The notes under the pieces: model-generated
What the model was told of the DNA's origin: nothing
Databases searched by the model: none
Seen by the model: only the letters and a program-made list of their open reading frames with translations
Part shown: positions 1 to 5,672 of the stretch, piece after piece
Layout: every line of letters begins with the position of its first letter
Numbering within the stretch: position 1 is the stretch's first letter
Made by a program: the position numbers and the translations under genes
NCBI GenBank assembly: GCA_029561505.1
Contig: JAKQXK010000001.1
Coordinates: 1 to 6,009 of the forward strand
Reading direction: 5' to 3'
DNA length: 6,009 nucleotides
Origin: Spirochaetota bacterium
GTDB taxonomy: Bacteria; Spirochaetota; Leptospiria; Turneriellales; Turneriellaceae

Positions 1-142
1 GAACGTCATTATACCCGGTGAAAGCAGCGCCGCTCTCAAAATCGAGAAACCCCCTGGCCTCGGCTGAAGCCGAAAAGACAAACAAACAGAGCGCTGCTAC
101 AGGCAATTTCAAGAGATGCGATATTTGTGACTTGCAGGGCAT
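1..142 (-). CDS. Exported, probably outer-membrane protein (N-terminal part, cut by left edge)
   Basis: Forty-seven residues of an open frame begin at an ATG (142-140) and continue past the window edge, so only the N-terminus is visible. Residues 1-12 are polar and basic (K4, H9, K12). Residues 13-25 form a hydrophobic core (LPVAALCLFVFSA), followed by a small-residue stretch SASAEA, a good signal peptidase I site. The mature start reads RGFLDFESGAAFTGYNDV. This resembles the first beta-strand of a family of predicted outer-membrane barrels that begin with an aromatic/acidic strand and an NDV motif. That match is recalled, not searched. An in-frame TTG at 112-110 (giving M-K-L-P-V) is an alternative start with an equally good signal peptide. 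No Shine-Dalgarno precedes either start. A terminator-like hairpin ends two bases before the ATG. Export is fairly certain; the exact family is not. Confidence 0.75.
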   Translation of the reverse strand, partial: MPCKSQISHLLKLPVAALCLFVFSASAEARGFLDFESGAAFTGYNDV

Positions 143-143
143 T

Positions 144-166
144 AAAAAGAAGAGCCCAAAGCTCTT
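144..166 (-). terminator. Rho-independent terminator-like hairpin before the left-edge gene
   Basis: On the minus strand AAGAGC (166-161), loop TTTGG, GCTCTT (155-150), then C and TTTTT (148-144). The 6-bp stem has three G-C pairs, so it is of modest strength. It lies 16 bases beyond the stop of the 80-residue gene and would end that transcript. It also sits immediately upstream of the ATG at 142, leaving no room for a ribosome site, so an attenuator role is possible. Confidence 0.6.
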
Positions 167-172
167 GGCGGG

Positions 173-184
173 TAAAGCGCTTTA
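173..184. repeat. 12-bp perfect palindrome TAAAGCGCTTTA at a stop codon
   Basis: The sequence equals its own reverse complement. Read on the minus strand, its first three bases are the TAA stop of the small hypothetical gene (184-182). It lies six bases upstream of the terminator hairpin, so it may be an operator, an accessory RNA fold or chance. Confidence 0.5.
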
Positions 185-424
185 ATCGGGGGGCTGAATC
201 GGGTTATTCGAAATGCGATCTTGCTCGACACTGACAAGCAGCCATTCGCGCACCTCGACAGAAGTGGCCTCATCGGCGATGACCTCTTGCACCGGCCTTG
301 CACTGGACTGCATATGCGTCTGTTCTTTGCGGTCGGTTTCGTATTGCATGACCATACCATCGCGGTAGATGTAACCGTGCTCGCCCCATTGATCAGCTGC
401 GATGGTGAAAACCGTCTCTTTCAT
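182..424 (-). CDS. Small hypothetical protein (80 aa)
   Basis: Not recognised. The product starts MKETVFTIAADQWGEHGYIY and is soluble and acidic, with no signal peptide, membrane segment or cysteine. The aromatic-rich first half (WGEHGYIYRDG, then MVMQYETDR) looks like short beta-strands. The end is polar and stops at QPPD. The ATG at 424 is preferred because it lies just four bases after the stop of the upstream gene (429-431), implying translational coupling. An ATG at 448 or a TTG at 499 would extend the protein into the upstream gene. No clear Shine-Dalgarno precedes 424. The tight spacing suggests a job linked to the CPECGDLGCG protein, but nothing in the sequence states what that is. 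A palindrome and a terminator-like hairpin follow the stop. Confidence 0.65.
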   Translation of the reverse strand: MKETVFTIAADQWGEHGYIYRDGMVMQYETDRKEQTHMQSSARPVQEVIADEATSVEVREWLLVSVEQDRISNNPIQPPD

Positions 425-428
425 GTTG

Positions 429-1145
429 CTATTCGCGTGTAGTGGCATCTGCGCGTAGGTCTGCAAAGGCCTTGAGGTATGCCATCTTGTCGAATTCAAA
501 TGGGCCTACGCCGGGAAAATCGATCTCGACGGCGGCCCCGCGCCGTAAATCAGCATCAGGTTCGGGAACGATTTTTCCCTTTTTGAGTTCGCTCAGATAT
601 TCATAGTCCCGCTCAATGGGGCTAAGGCCAAAACCATCGAGCACTGAATAGTCACGGCCACGCTGTTGCCAGAGGTCGTACAAATCACCGCTTGAATACG
701 ATTTATCTGAAGACATATAGTTGGCGTAATCTTCACGACCGTCGTCGAAACGCTGCCAAATGACAGTAGTGGGCGTCTCAAGCAATTGCATGGTCACGCT
801 GCCACAGCCGAGATCACCGCACTCGGGACAGCCATAAATATGCACGCGGCGGTACTCATAACGACACGGTAAGCCGAAGGTCAGCTCGTGCACCAGAGTT
901 CCGCCGCGTTTAAAGTAGTTAAAAATCTGATCACCGATCGGCGGCACTGTGTTGATGTTGTCAGCCGTCAGCATGCCCACAAGGTCGCGTTGATCTGCCT
1001 CGAACAGATCGGCGAGAGATTTGCCATTGACGATGAAGTCGAAATAACTGACCTTTTGCCTGTAACCATCCATGGCACCGTTAACTCGGGCACCTGGCGC
1101 TTGTACCTGAAGACGCTCGCGCAATGTAAATTCAAGCCTGTCCAT
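429..1145 (-). CDS. Conserved hypothetical protein with CPECGDLGCG motif (238 aa)
   Basis: A cytosolic protein with no signal peptide or membrane segment. The early segment YFDFIVNGKSLADLF (residues 34-48) is followed by an acidic stretch, then RVHIYGCPECGDLGCGSVT, with cysteines at about residues 106, 109 and 114. A strand containing WQRF follows, and near the C-terminus comes FEFDKMAYLKAF. I recall bacterial hypothetical proteins with this CPECGDLGCG-x-V-T signature and the final F-x-F-D element, sometimes loosely called oxidoreductases, but know of no proven function. The CxxC plus a third Cys could bind zinc or be redox-active (inference). ATG 1145 was chosen because MDRLEFTLRERL reads like a natural start. 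A TTG at 1178 would add 11 residues, and an ATG at 1073 would still keep the conserved core. The gene heads a minus-strand unit with the 80-residue gene and is divergent from selO. Confidence 0.8.
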   Translation of the reverse strand: MDRLEFTLRERLQVQAPGARVNGAMDGYRQKVSYFDFIVNGKSLADLFEADQRDLVGMLTADNINTVPPIGDQIFNYFKRGGTLVHELTFGLPCRYEYRRVHIYGCPECGDLGCGSVTMQLLETPTTVIWQRFDDGREDYANYMSSDKSYSSGDLYDLWQQRGRDYSVLDGFGLSPIERDYEYLSELKKGKIVPEPDADLRRGAAVEIDFPGVGPFEFDKMAYLKAFADLRADATTRE

Positions 1146-1221
1146 GAACTGAAAGAATCTCTGCCGAATGCGAAACAATATTTGGCCGCGGCTGTGAATA
1201 CGCCTTAATTTAACAACACCT
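1146..1221. promoter_or_regulatory. Divergent intergenic region between the CPECGDLGCG gene and selO
   Basis: This spacer must hold promoters for both directions. It contains the 8-bp palindrome GCCGCGGC (1185-1192) and an AT-rich block TTAATTTAA (1205-1213). For selO the best weak candidate is TTGGCC (1182-1187), 17 bases, TTAATT (1205-1210). That would place transcription start almost at the GTG codon. I could not find a convincing minus-strand promoter. If the minus gene starts at TTG 1178, the spacer shrinks to 43 bases. Confidence 0.35.
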
Positions 1222-2742
1222 GTGACGCCAAGCCAAACCCAAAATCTCTATCGCTTCAATTTCGACACGAGCTACCTGAACCTGCCGGGTGCATTTTATA
1301 CGCCGGTTTCGCCCACGCCTGTGGCGCTACCGCAGCTCGTGGTGTTCAACCGCGAACTTGCAAATGACCTGGGCCTAGACGCTGACCTGCTCGCGACGGC
1401 CGAGTCTGCGCTGGTATTTGGCGGCAATGTTTTGCCCGAAGGCGCAACCCCGATCGCGCAGGCATACGCCGGTCACCAATTCGGGCATTTCACAATGCTC
1501 GGCGATGGCCGCGCGATTCTGCTCGGCGAACAAATCACACCGAACGGCGAGCGCTATGATATCCAGTTGAAGGGCCCGGGCAAGACGCCCTATTCGCGCC
1601 GTGGCGACGGCCGCGCCGCGCTGGGCCCGATGCTGCGCGAGTACATCATCAGCGAAGCAATGTTTGCGCTCGGCATACCCACGACGCGCAGTCTTGCGGT
1701 CGTCGCGACTGGTGAGCCAGTGTACCGCGAGAATGTTCTGCCGGGCGCCGTGCTCACGCGGGTGGCAGCGAGCCACATCAGAGTCGGCACCTTCGAATAC
1801 GCCTCGGCAAAAGGCGACATCTCACTTATTCAGGCTCTCGCGGACTACACGATGCGCAGGCACTATGGCGAAACCATAAACGCGGAAAATCCTCACCTAG
1901 CTTTTTTTCAGGCGGTCGCCGAGCGGCAGGCACAGCTCATCGCGAAATGGATGCAGGTGGGTTTTATTCATGGCGTGATGAATACCGACAACATGGCACT
2001 GTCAGGAGAAACGATCGACTATGGCCCATGCGCGTTCTTGGACGCCTATGACACCGCGACTGTATTTAGCTCGATCGACCAGCATGGGCGCTATGCTTTC
2101 GCGAACCAGCCGCGCATCGCCTCATGGAACCTCGCGCGCCTCGCAGAGACGCTGCTGCCGCTTTTCGCCGACGATGAACAGGCAGCGATCGCGCTCGCGC
2201 AGCAGGCACTTGTCGATTTCGGCGAAAGCTTCAATCGCCACTGGTTGTCAGGTATGCGCAAAAAATTAGGATTGCAGAACGAAGAAGAGGCTGACAGCGA
2301 GCTTGTGACGGCGCTGCTTTCATTGATGCAGCAGCATCAGGCCGATTACACAAATACGTTTCGCCGCCTGAGCGGCAGCGCGTCTGCATCGGCACCTGCC
2401 GAAAACCACGGCACGACTGCCAATGCGCTGCCAGGCACCGAGACACTCTTTGCCACGGCAGAATTTACCGCCTGGGCGGGCAACTGGTGGGCGCGTGTGA
2501 AACGGCAGAGTATTTCGCCGACTGAAGCTCTGACCAACATGCGCGCGATCAACCCGGCAGTCATTGCGCGCAACCACAAGGTCGAAGAAGCACTGAAGGC
2601 GGCCGATAACGGCGACATGAGCGCGGTGCACCACCTCGTCGCGGCGGTGAAGCAGCCTTACGTTGAATCGGCAGAGAATAAAGAATATCGTGAGGCGGCC
2701 CCGCAAAGCGCAGAGCCGTATCGTACTTTTTGTGGCACGTAG
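1222..2742 (+). CDS. selO: Protein adenylyltransferase SelO (YdiU/UPF0061 family)
   Basis: SelO is a pseudokinase-fold enzyme that transfers AMP from ATP to Ser/Thr/Tyr of target proteins, with a known role in redox homeostasis. The product is full length (506 aa; E. coli SelO is about 478). Family blocks run in order: YAGHQFG (82-88), LGDGRA (93-98), QLKGPGKTPYSRRGDGRAALG (115-135), REYIISEAM (139-147), LTRVAASHIRVGTFE (178-192), HGVMNTDNM (250-258) and TIDYGP (264-269). Compared with the Pseudomonas syringae enzyme at a constant offset of four, K117, E140, R180, N257 and D266 match the nucleotide- and metal-binding residues, and D256 fits the catalytic Asp. The C-terminus FCGT puts Cys504 where vertebrate SelO has selenocysteine. 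A low-complexity Ser/Ala linker lies at about 384-400. Start is GTG 1222: an in-frame stop at 1195-1197 limits upstream extension, though no Shine-Dalgarno is visible. Confidence 0.97.
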   Translation: MTPSQTQNLYRFNFDTSYLNLPGAFYTPVSPTPVALPQLVVFNRELANDLGLDADLLATAESALVFGGNVLPEGATPIAQAYAGHQFGHFTMLGDGRAILLGEQITPNGERYDIQLKGPGKTPYSRRGDGRAALGPMLREYIISEAMFALGIPTTRSLAVVATGEPVYRENVLPGAVLTRVAASHIRVGTFEYASAKGDISLIQALADYTMRRHYGETINAENPHLAFFQAVAERQAQLIAKWMQVGFIHGVMNTDNMALSGETIDYGPCAFLDAYDTATVFSSIDQHGRYAFANQPRIASWNLARLAETLLPLFADDEQAAIALAQQALVDFGESFNRHWLSGMRKKLGLQNEEEADSELVTALLSLMQQHQADYTNTFRRLSGSASASAPAENHGTTANALPGTETLFATAEFTAWAGNWWARVKRQSISPTEALTNMRAINPAVIARNHKVEEALKAADNGDMSAVHHLVAAVKQPYVESAENKEYREAAPQSAEPYRTFCGT

Positions 2743-2756
2743 GTTGTGCTATCGGG

Positions 2757-2794
2757 ATTCGCCGTGAGGTCGCACGCAGGCGAATTATGTTTTT
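2757..2794 (+). terminator. Rho-independent terminator of selO
   Basis: ATTCGCC (2757-2763) pairs with GGCGAAT (2779-2785) around a 15-base loop that has its own small GTG/CAC pairing. TTTTT follows at 2790-2794. It starts 15 bases after the selO stop. The last stem base and the T-tract overlap the stop codon and final codons of the convergent minus-strand gene, so this is a tightly packed tail-to-tail junction. Confidence 0.7.
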
Positions 2795-3231
2795 CTGCTC
2801 AGAACCCGCAGTAATCTGACGGATTGTAGTACCGGCAAGAATGCGATTAGGCCACTCAGCGCCGCCGAAATTACGCCCTGCCACGAGACATCGGTCTTCA
2901 TAAACCCATCGCCCAGGTAGATCTCTTTTGGCGTTGCGAGGTCTATCGTCAGTGCAACTGCCCCGGCCGTCAGCACGCTGAACACAATGCAAATGACGAT
3001 TGCGAAGAGAAACGCCATTGTGCGTGCCGGCGCCTCGACACCTCGTTTGAGGCTTCTGAATAAAAATATGTGCGGATATAGCGATAGCAGAAAAACAACC
3101 CCCGGCAAAACATAAGCCAGCAGATCTGCCGCACCAGAAGACACGCCAGCACCCATTGGCTCTGCAGCCAGCGGAAAACATGAGAGCAGGCAGAGAGTGA
3201 TGAAATTGCGAGGGATGATTGAATTAAGCAT
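2785..3231 (-). CDS. Small integral membrane protein, unknown function (148 aa)
   Basis: Not recognised by family. The N-terminus has a hydrophobic leader (ITLCLLSCFPLAA, about residues 11-23) that may be a signal peptide; LLSC is a loose lipobox-like match. Three likely membrane spans follow at about 36-60 (LLAYVLPGVVFLLSLYPHIF), 71-95 (MAFLFAIVICIVFSVLTAGA) and 117-138 (GVISAALSGLIAFLPVLQ). A basic loop (RSLKRGVEAPAR) lies between the first two, and the tail RLLRVLSRKT is basic, so loop and tail are probably cytoplasmic. The stretch TPKEIYLGDGFMKTDVSW between the last two spans would then face the periplasm. ATG 3231 was chosen; a GTG at 3237 adds two residues. It lies 33 bases after the exported protein on the same strand, suggesting co-transcription and a shared envelope role. 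Numbering is from the ATG. Confidence 0.75.
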   Translation of the reverse strand: MLNSIIPRNFITLCLLSCFPLAAEPMGAGVSSGAADLLAYVLPGVVFLLSLYPHIFLFRSLKRGVEAPARTMAFLFAIVICIVFSVLTAGAVALTIDLATPKEIYLGDGFMKTDVSWQGVISAALSGLIAFLPVLQSVRLLRVLSRKT

Positions 3232-3264
3232 CAGCACTTAAGATATTGCGCCCCAACGCCATTT

Positions 3265-4302
3265 TCATGATCTCTTGGGAAAAAGCTTTGTAAGTTCTGC
3301 CCTCGCCGCATCAGACAGGGGAAAGCGCCATTCATCAACAAACAACGTTGTAAGGTTCTTTTGGGCAGCTTTACTCGCCGCAATTACAAGATTATCGACT
3401 GCTGAAGAAAGTGATGTGGCCGCAGGGCGTTTGCCCACCTCTTTCCAGAATCGTAGAGCAAATTTTTGACCGCCGTAACGGCGCGCCAACTCGAAGAAGA
3501 ATGCTGCATATAAATCGCCACCCCCGCGTTCATAGGTCTGCGATTGACGCTGGTGTTGTGGCGATTTCTGCACGCGAATCGTGTTATCAAAATTGAAAGA
3601 TTTGTCTTTGAGGTAAGTCTGATAAATCTCTTCTGTGTCTTTGAAGAATGTTGCTCCCGAAACCCAACCTGCAACAAACCAATCTTCTCGCGGAATGCGA
3701 GCGTAGTCTATCGCAAAAAATTGCATCGAAATGGAATAAAGAAGACTGATAGACGTATTGTAGGATTCTTCTGTGCCGCCAGGAACAGATAATTGTTTGC
3801 TATACGCGTAAAAATTGCGGCCCATTTCATAAAAAATAATGTGGTGACGACGTTTTGTGTTATTGAGAATAGACGAGTATTCTTCTTTGAAATACTCTTC
3901 ATTGATTTCGATACCATGCCCCCCAATTCGCCCGCAACCAGCGCCGCAAGTTTTCACGACCACGGCAATGGTCGCTTTTTTGTTAATCGTATTTTCAGGC
4001 GTCTTGATGATCGGCGCACCGGCTGCCTTCAGGTGAAATTCCCACGCGCGATCATAACTGCTGATCAATTTCCTGATTATTGTTTTGTCATAATTGGATC
4101 TCGGAGTTAATAAGATAACATATTTTCCCGAATCCCACGCATACATAAGGTCGGGGTCGGGCTTAAGCGGGTTAGGCTCAAATCGTTTGTACTCGACCCA
4201 ATTGTCAGCTGCATGGACTGCAGGCGCACCACCAACAATGCCCAAAAGCAGGCAGAAGAATGTTAATCGCTTTATTCCAGTGGTTATGAGATTGCGCGCC
4301 AT
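3265..4302 (-). CDS. Exported protein resembling a zinc metallopeptidase with degenerate HExxH site
   Basis: A 345-aa product with a clear Sec signal peptide: basic start, hydrophobic core FFCLLLGIVGGA, likely cleavage after AVHA (about residue 31). Mature features in order: YVILLTPRSNYD (61-72); KTCGAGCGRIGGHGIEI (117-133) with C119 and C123, a possible disulfide; HHIIFYEMGRNFYAY (153-167); and WRFPLSDAAR (325-334) near the C-terminus. The YEMGRNF block sits where zincin peptidases carry HExxH. The Glu remains, but the two zinc-binding His appear as Tyr158 and Asn163. I recall a family of uncharacterised proteins with YEMGRNF and a W-R-[FW]-P-[LIV]-S tail related to M60-like peptidases; this was not tested. 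Likely periplasmic or surface-bound and possibly non-catalytic. ATG 4302 is supported by an AGAAGG site six bases upstream. The small membrane-protein gene follows. Confidence 0.82.
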   Translation of the reverse strand: MARNLITTGIKRLTFFCLLLGIVGGAPAVHAADNWVEYKRFEPNPLKPDPDLMYAWDSGKYVILLTPRSNYDKTIIRKLISSYDRAWEFHLKAAGAPIIKTPENTINKKATIAVVVKTCGAGCGRIGGHGIEINEEYFKEEYSSILNNTKRRHHIIFYEMGRNFYAYSKQLSVPGGTEESYNTSISLLYSISMQFFAIDYARIPREDWFVAGWVSGATFFKDTEEIYQTYLKDKSFNFDNTIRVQKSPQHQRQSQTYERGGGDLYAAFFFELARRYGGQKFALRFWKEVGKRPAATSLSSAVDNLVIAASKAAQKNLTTLFVDEWRFPLSDAARAELTKLFPKRS

Positions 4303-4308
4303 TAGCCG

Positions 4309-4314
4309 CCTTCT
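4309..4314 (-). promoter_or_regulatory. Shine-Dalgarno site AGAAGG
   Basis: Lies six bases before the ATG at 4302 and fixes that start. Most other genes in this window lack a recognisable site. Confidence 0.7.
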
Positions 4315-4358
4315 GATTCTGCAATGGCACAGGTGTAAAGCCCGTTTCGAAAAGGTTG

Positions 4359-4364
4359 AGTATA
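4359..4364 (-). promoter_or_regulatory. Possible -10 box TATACT
   Basis: The minus strand reads TTTTATACT in the 69-base spacer between the DUF3703 gene and the exported-protein gene, 57 bases before the latter's ATG. The hexamer 17 bases upstream (TGCAAG) is a poor -35, so this is only a candidate for a separate promoter driving the two envelope genes. Confidence 0.2.
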
Positions 4365-4371
4365 AAAGAGA

Positions 4372-4806
4372 TTACTCACCACTTGCATGCCCAGGGTCGC
4401 CCCCGCATTTCGGCCTACTGCGCAAACCCGACAACCCCTTGCTCTCGGTGTCTGCGTCTGATAGCAGATCGCGCAGGTCTTCGGGTATCGGCATCGGCGA
4501 AAAGATCGGCACGTTGGCGCCGCCCGTATTGCCGACGGGTATACGGTTCATCATTGAAGCGAACCCTCCCCCGGCTAAACGGATCAGCTGGCCGAGAAAT
4601 TCTTTCGCGTTTATAGTTCTAACGGCAAAGATCAGCATACGAAAGTGGCTACCAGAATGCGAAACAGGATGGTATTGGCCGATAATGTGCGCTCGCTCAA
4701 GATAGCGCCAGGCTTCGTGCATTTGCTTTTGGCGCAGAGCGTCTCTGTATTTTCTGAGCTCGGTGCGGTAAGCATCTTTGAAAATTTTTGGCATCTTGAA
4801 ATTCAT
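4372..4806 (-). CDS. DUF3703 family protein
   Basis: The 144-aa product matches the DUF3703 pattern almost end to end: AYRTELRKYRDA (12-23), EAWRYLERAHIIGQYHPVSHSGSHFRML (31-58, with H40, H46, H50 and H54), EFLGQLIRLAGG (69-80), PVGNTGGANV (90-99) and PMPIPEDLRDLL (104-115). The family's biochemical role is unknown. The LERAHI-GQ core with its spaced His residues could bind a metal or cofactor (inference). No signal peptide or membrane span is evident. After PMPIPEDLRDLL there is a tail of about 29 residues rich in Ser, Gly, Asp and Lys, longer than I expect for the family. ATG 4806 is fixed by a strong AAAGGGGG site four bases upstream; the Met at residue 5 is a weaker option. It lies 66 bases after the AraC regulator, same strand, so may be in its transcript or under its control. 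Confidence 0.93.
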   Translation of the reverse strand: MNFKMPKIFKDAYRTELRKYRDALRQKQMHEAWRYLERAHIIGQYHPVSHSGSHFRMLIFAVRTINAKEFLGQLIRLAGGGFASMMNRIPVGNTGGANVPIFSPMPIPEDLRDLLSDADTESKGLSGLRSRPKCGGDPGHASGE

Positions 4807-4810
4807 ATAT

Positions 4811-4818
4811 CCCCCTTT
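4811..4818 (-). promoter_or_regulatory. Strong Shine-Dalgarno site AAAGGGGG
   Basis: Separated by only four bases (ATAT) from the ATG at 4806. It is the best ribosome site in the window and decides the DUF3703 start, suggesting strong translation. No clear promoter was found in the 66-base spacer around it. Confidence 0.7.
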
Positions 4819-4872
4819 GAGATCGTACGCACAAGGTAGAAAATTGCCGGAGCATCGACTTGAACGAAGCGG

Positions 4873-5628
4873 CTATTCTTGAAAAATTTTCAGCTGAAAA
4901 GCTTCGTGGTTTTTGAACTGCGAAGGGCTCATGCCGAATGAGCGGCGAAAGATGCGACTGAAATGCGCCTGGTCAGCGAAGCCGCCGAGATACGCAGCCT
5001 GCGCCAATTCGGGGCGCTCGCCCAGCAGCCTGATCGCCTTGCGCGTTTTTGTCCAGACTTTGTAGCCCGAGACGGCAATGCCCGTCTCATCGCGAAACAG
5101 GTGGCGAAAACGGCTGAGAGAGAGCCCGGCAGATTTTGCCAGTTCGGCGAGTGAAGCATTCTCGCTTGCAATTTTTTCAATGCTCGCCGCTATGCGGGCA
5201 TCGATTGACCGTTCGGTGGCGGCTTTTTTATGCCAGTGTAAAATCTGTAGAATCTCTTGCTTCGACCGCTGCGTCGCCTTAGCCAGTGTTTCGGCAATCG
5301 ATTGTATTTCGCGCGCACCCACGGCGTCGCTGACATCGATCGCCGGGTCACCCTCGACGATCACGCGTTCGGCAAAAAGATTTGCGCCAATGGTCAATGG
5401 GTCGAACAAGATCAGAATAAACCGATGCGGGGATTTAAAAGTCTCATGGCTAATGCCCGACGGCACCAAAGCGGCTTCGTATTCACGCCATTGACCATTT
5501 CTACCGCGCAGCCTCAGCGGAGCGTCTACCCCAAGGCAAAGCTGCGTCAAGAAATGGCTATGGCGCTCGGTAGAAAACGATGCGCCCGAATAGGCCGCGA
5601 TATCAGACCAAATACAAAGCGTTTGCAT
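4873..5628 (-). CDS. AraC-family transcriptional regulator
   Basis: A 251-aa DNA-binding regulator. The C-terminal third has the two AraC/XylS helix-turn-helix motifs: the first at about 159-178 (SLAELAKSAGLSLSRFRHLF), the second at about 207-229 with the family signature GGFADQAHFSRIFRRSFGMSPSQF (215-238). The N-terminal part (about 20-75) looks like a small cupin-type sensor: a His pair (RHSH), then a strand with PLRLRG, then EAALVPSGISHETF. The ligand cannot be told from sequence. The start at ATG 5628 is bounded by an in-frame TAG nine bases upstream (5635-5637); no good Shine-Dalgarno is present. The gene lies 38 bases after the SRPBCC gene and upstream of the DUF3703 gene on the same strand. 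Likely targets are its own unit or neighbouring genes (inference). Confidence 0.95.
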   Translation of the reverse strand: MQTLCIWSDIAAYSGASFSTERHSHFLTQLCLGVDAPLRLRGRNGQWREYEAALVPSGISHETFKSPHRFILILFDPLTIGANLFAERVIVEGDPAIDVSDAVGAREIQSIAETLAKATQRSKQEILQILHWHKKAATERSIDARIAASIEKIASENASLAELAKSAGLSLSRFRHLFRDETGIAVSGYKVWTKTRKAIRLLGERPELAQAAYLGGFADQAHFSRIFRRSFGMSPSQFKNHEAFQLKIFQE

Positions 5629-5656
5629 GCGCTGCTACAATGTGCAGGGCCTTATT

Positions 5657-5672
5657 GCCTGAATGTTCAGGC
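5657..5672. repeat. Inverted repeat over the SRPBCC stop codon, GCCTGAATGTTCAGGC
   Basis: Seven-base arms GCCTGAA and TTCAGGC flank two central bases. The minus-strand stop TGA (5669-5667) lies inside it. There is no T-tract after it on either strand, so it is not a standard terminator. It sits 28 bases before the AraC start and could be an intercistronic hairpin affecting mRNA stability, or a dyad bound by a regulator. Confidence 0.55.

Noticed and set aside
188..193. Run of six G near the end of the 80-residue gene as a phase-variation tract
   Set aside because: Too short, and it encodes the last two prolines just before the stop; slippage there would change little.
2561..3181. Long minus-strand open frame (206 codons) spanning the selO end and the membrane-protein gene
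   Set aside because: It overlaps two well-supported genes, crosses the selO terminator and encodes a Cys/Arg-rich product with no recognisable motif; a shadow frame.
3224..3262. Twelve-codon minus-strand ORF (MALGRNILSADA) overlapping the start of the membrane-protein gene
   Set aside because: Could be a coupling or leader peptide, but it is very short, has no ribosome site, and overlap by chance is likely.
4345..4352. TTTCGAAA palindrome upstream of the exported-protein gene
   Set aside because: An 8-bp palindrome is expected by chance in 6 kb and has no supporting context.
4094..4705. Plus-strand open frame of 203 codons opposite the exported protein and DUF3703 genes
   Set aside because: Antisense to two genes with clear family or signal-peptide evidence; its product is Arg/Ser/Pro-rich and shows no domain.
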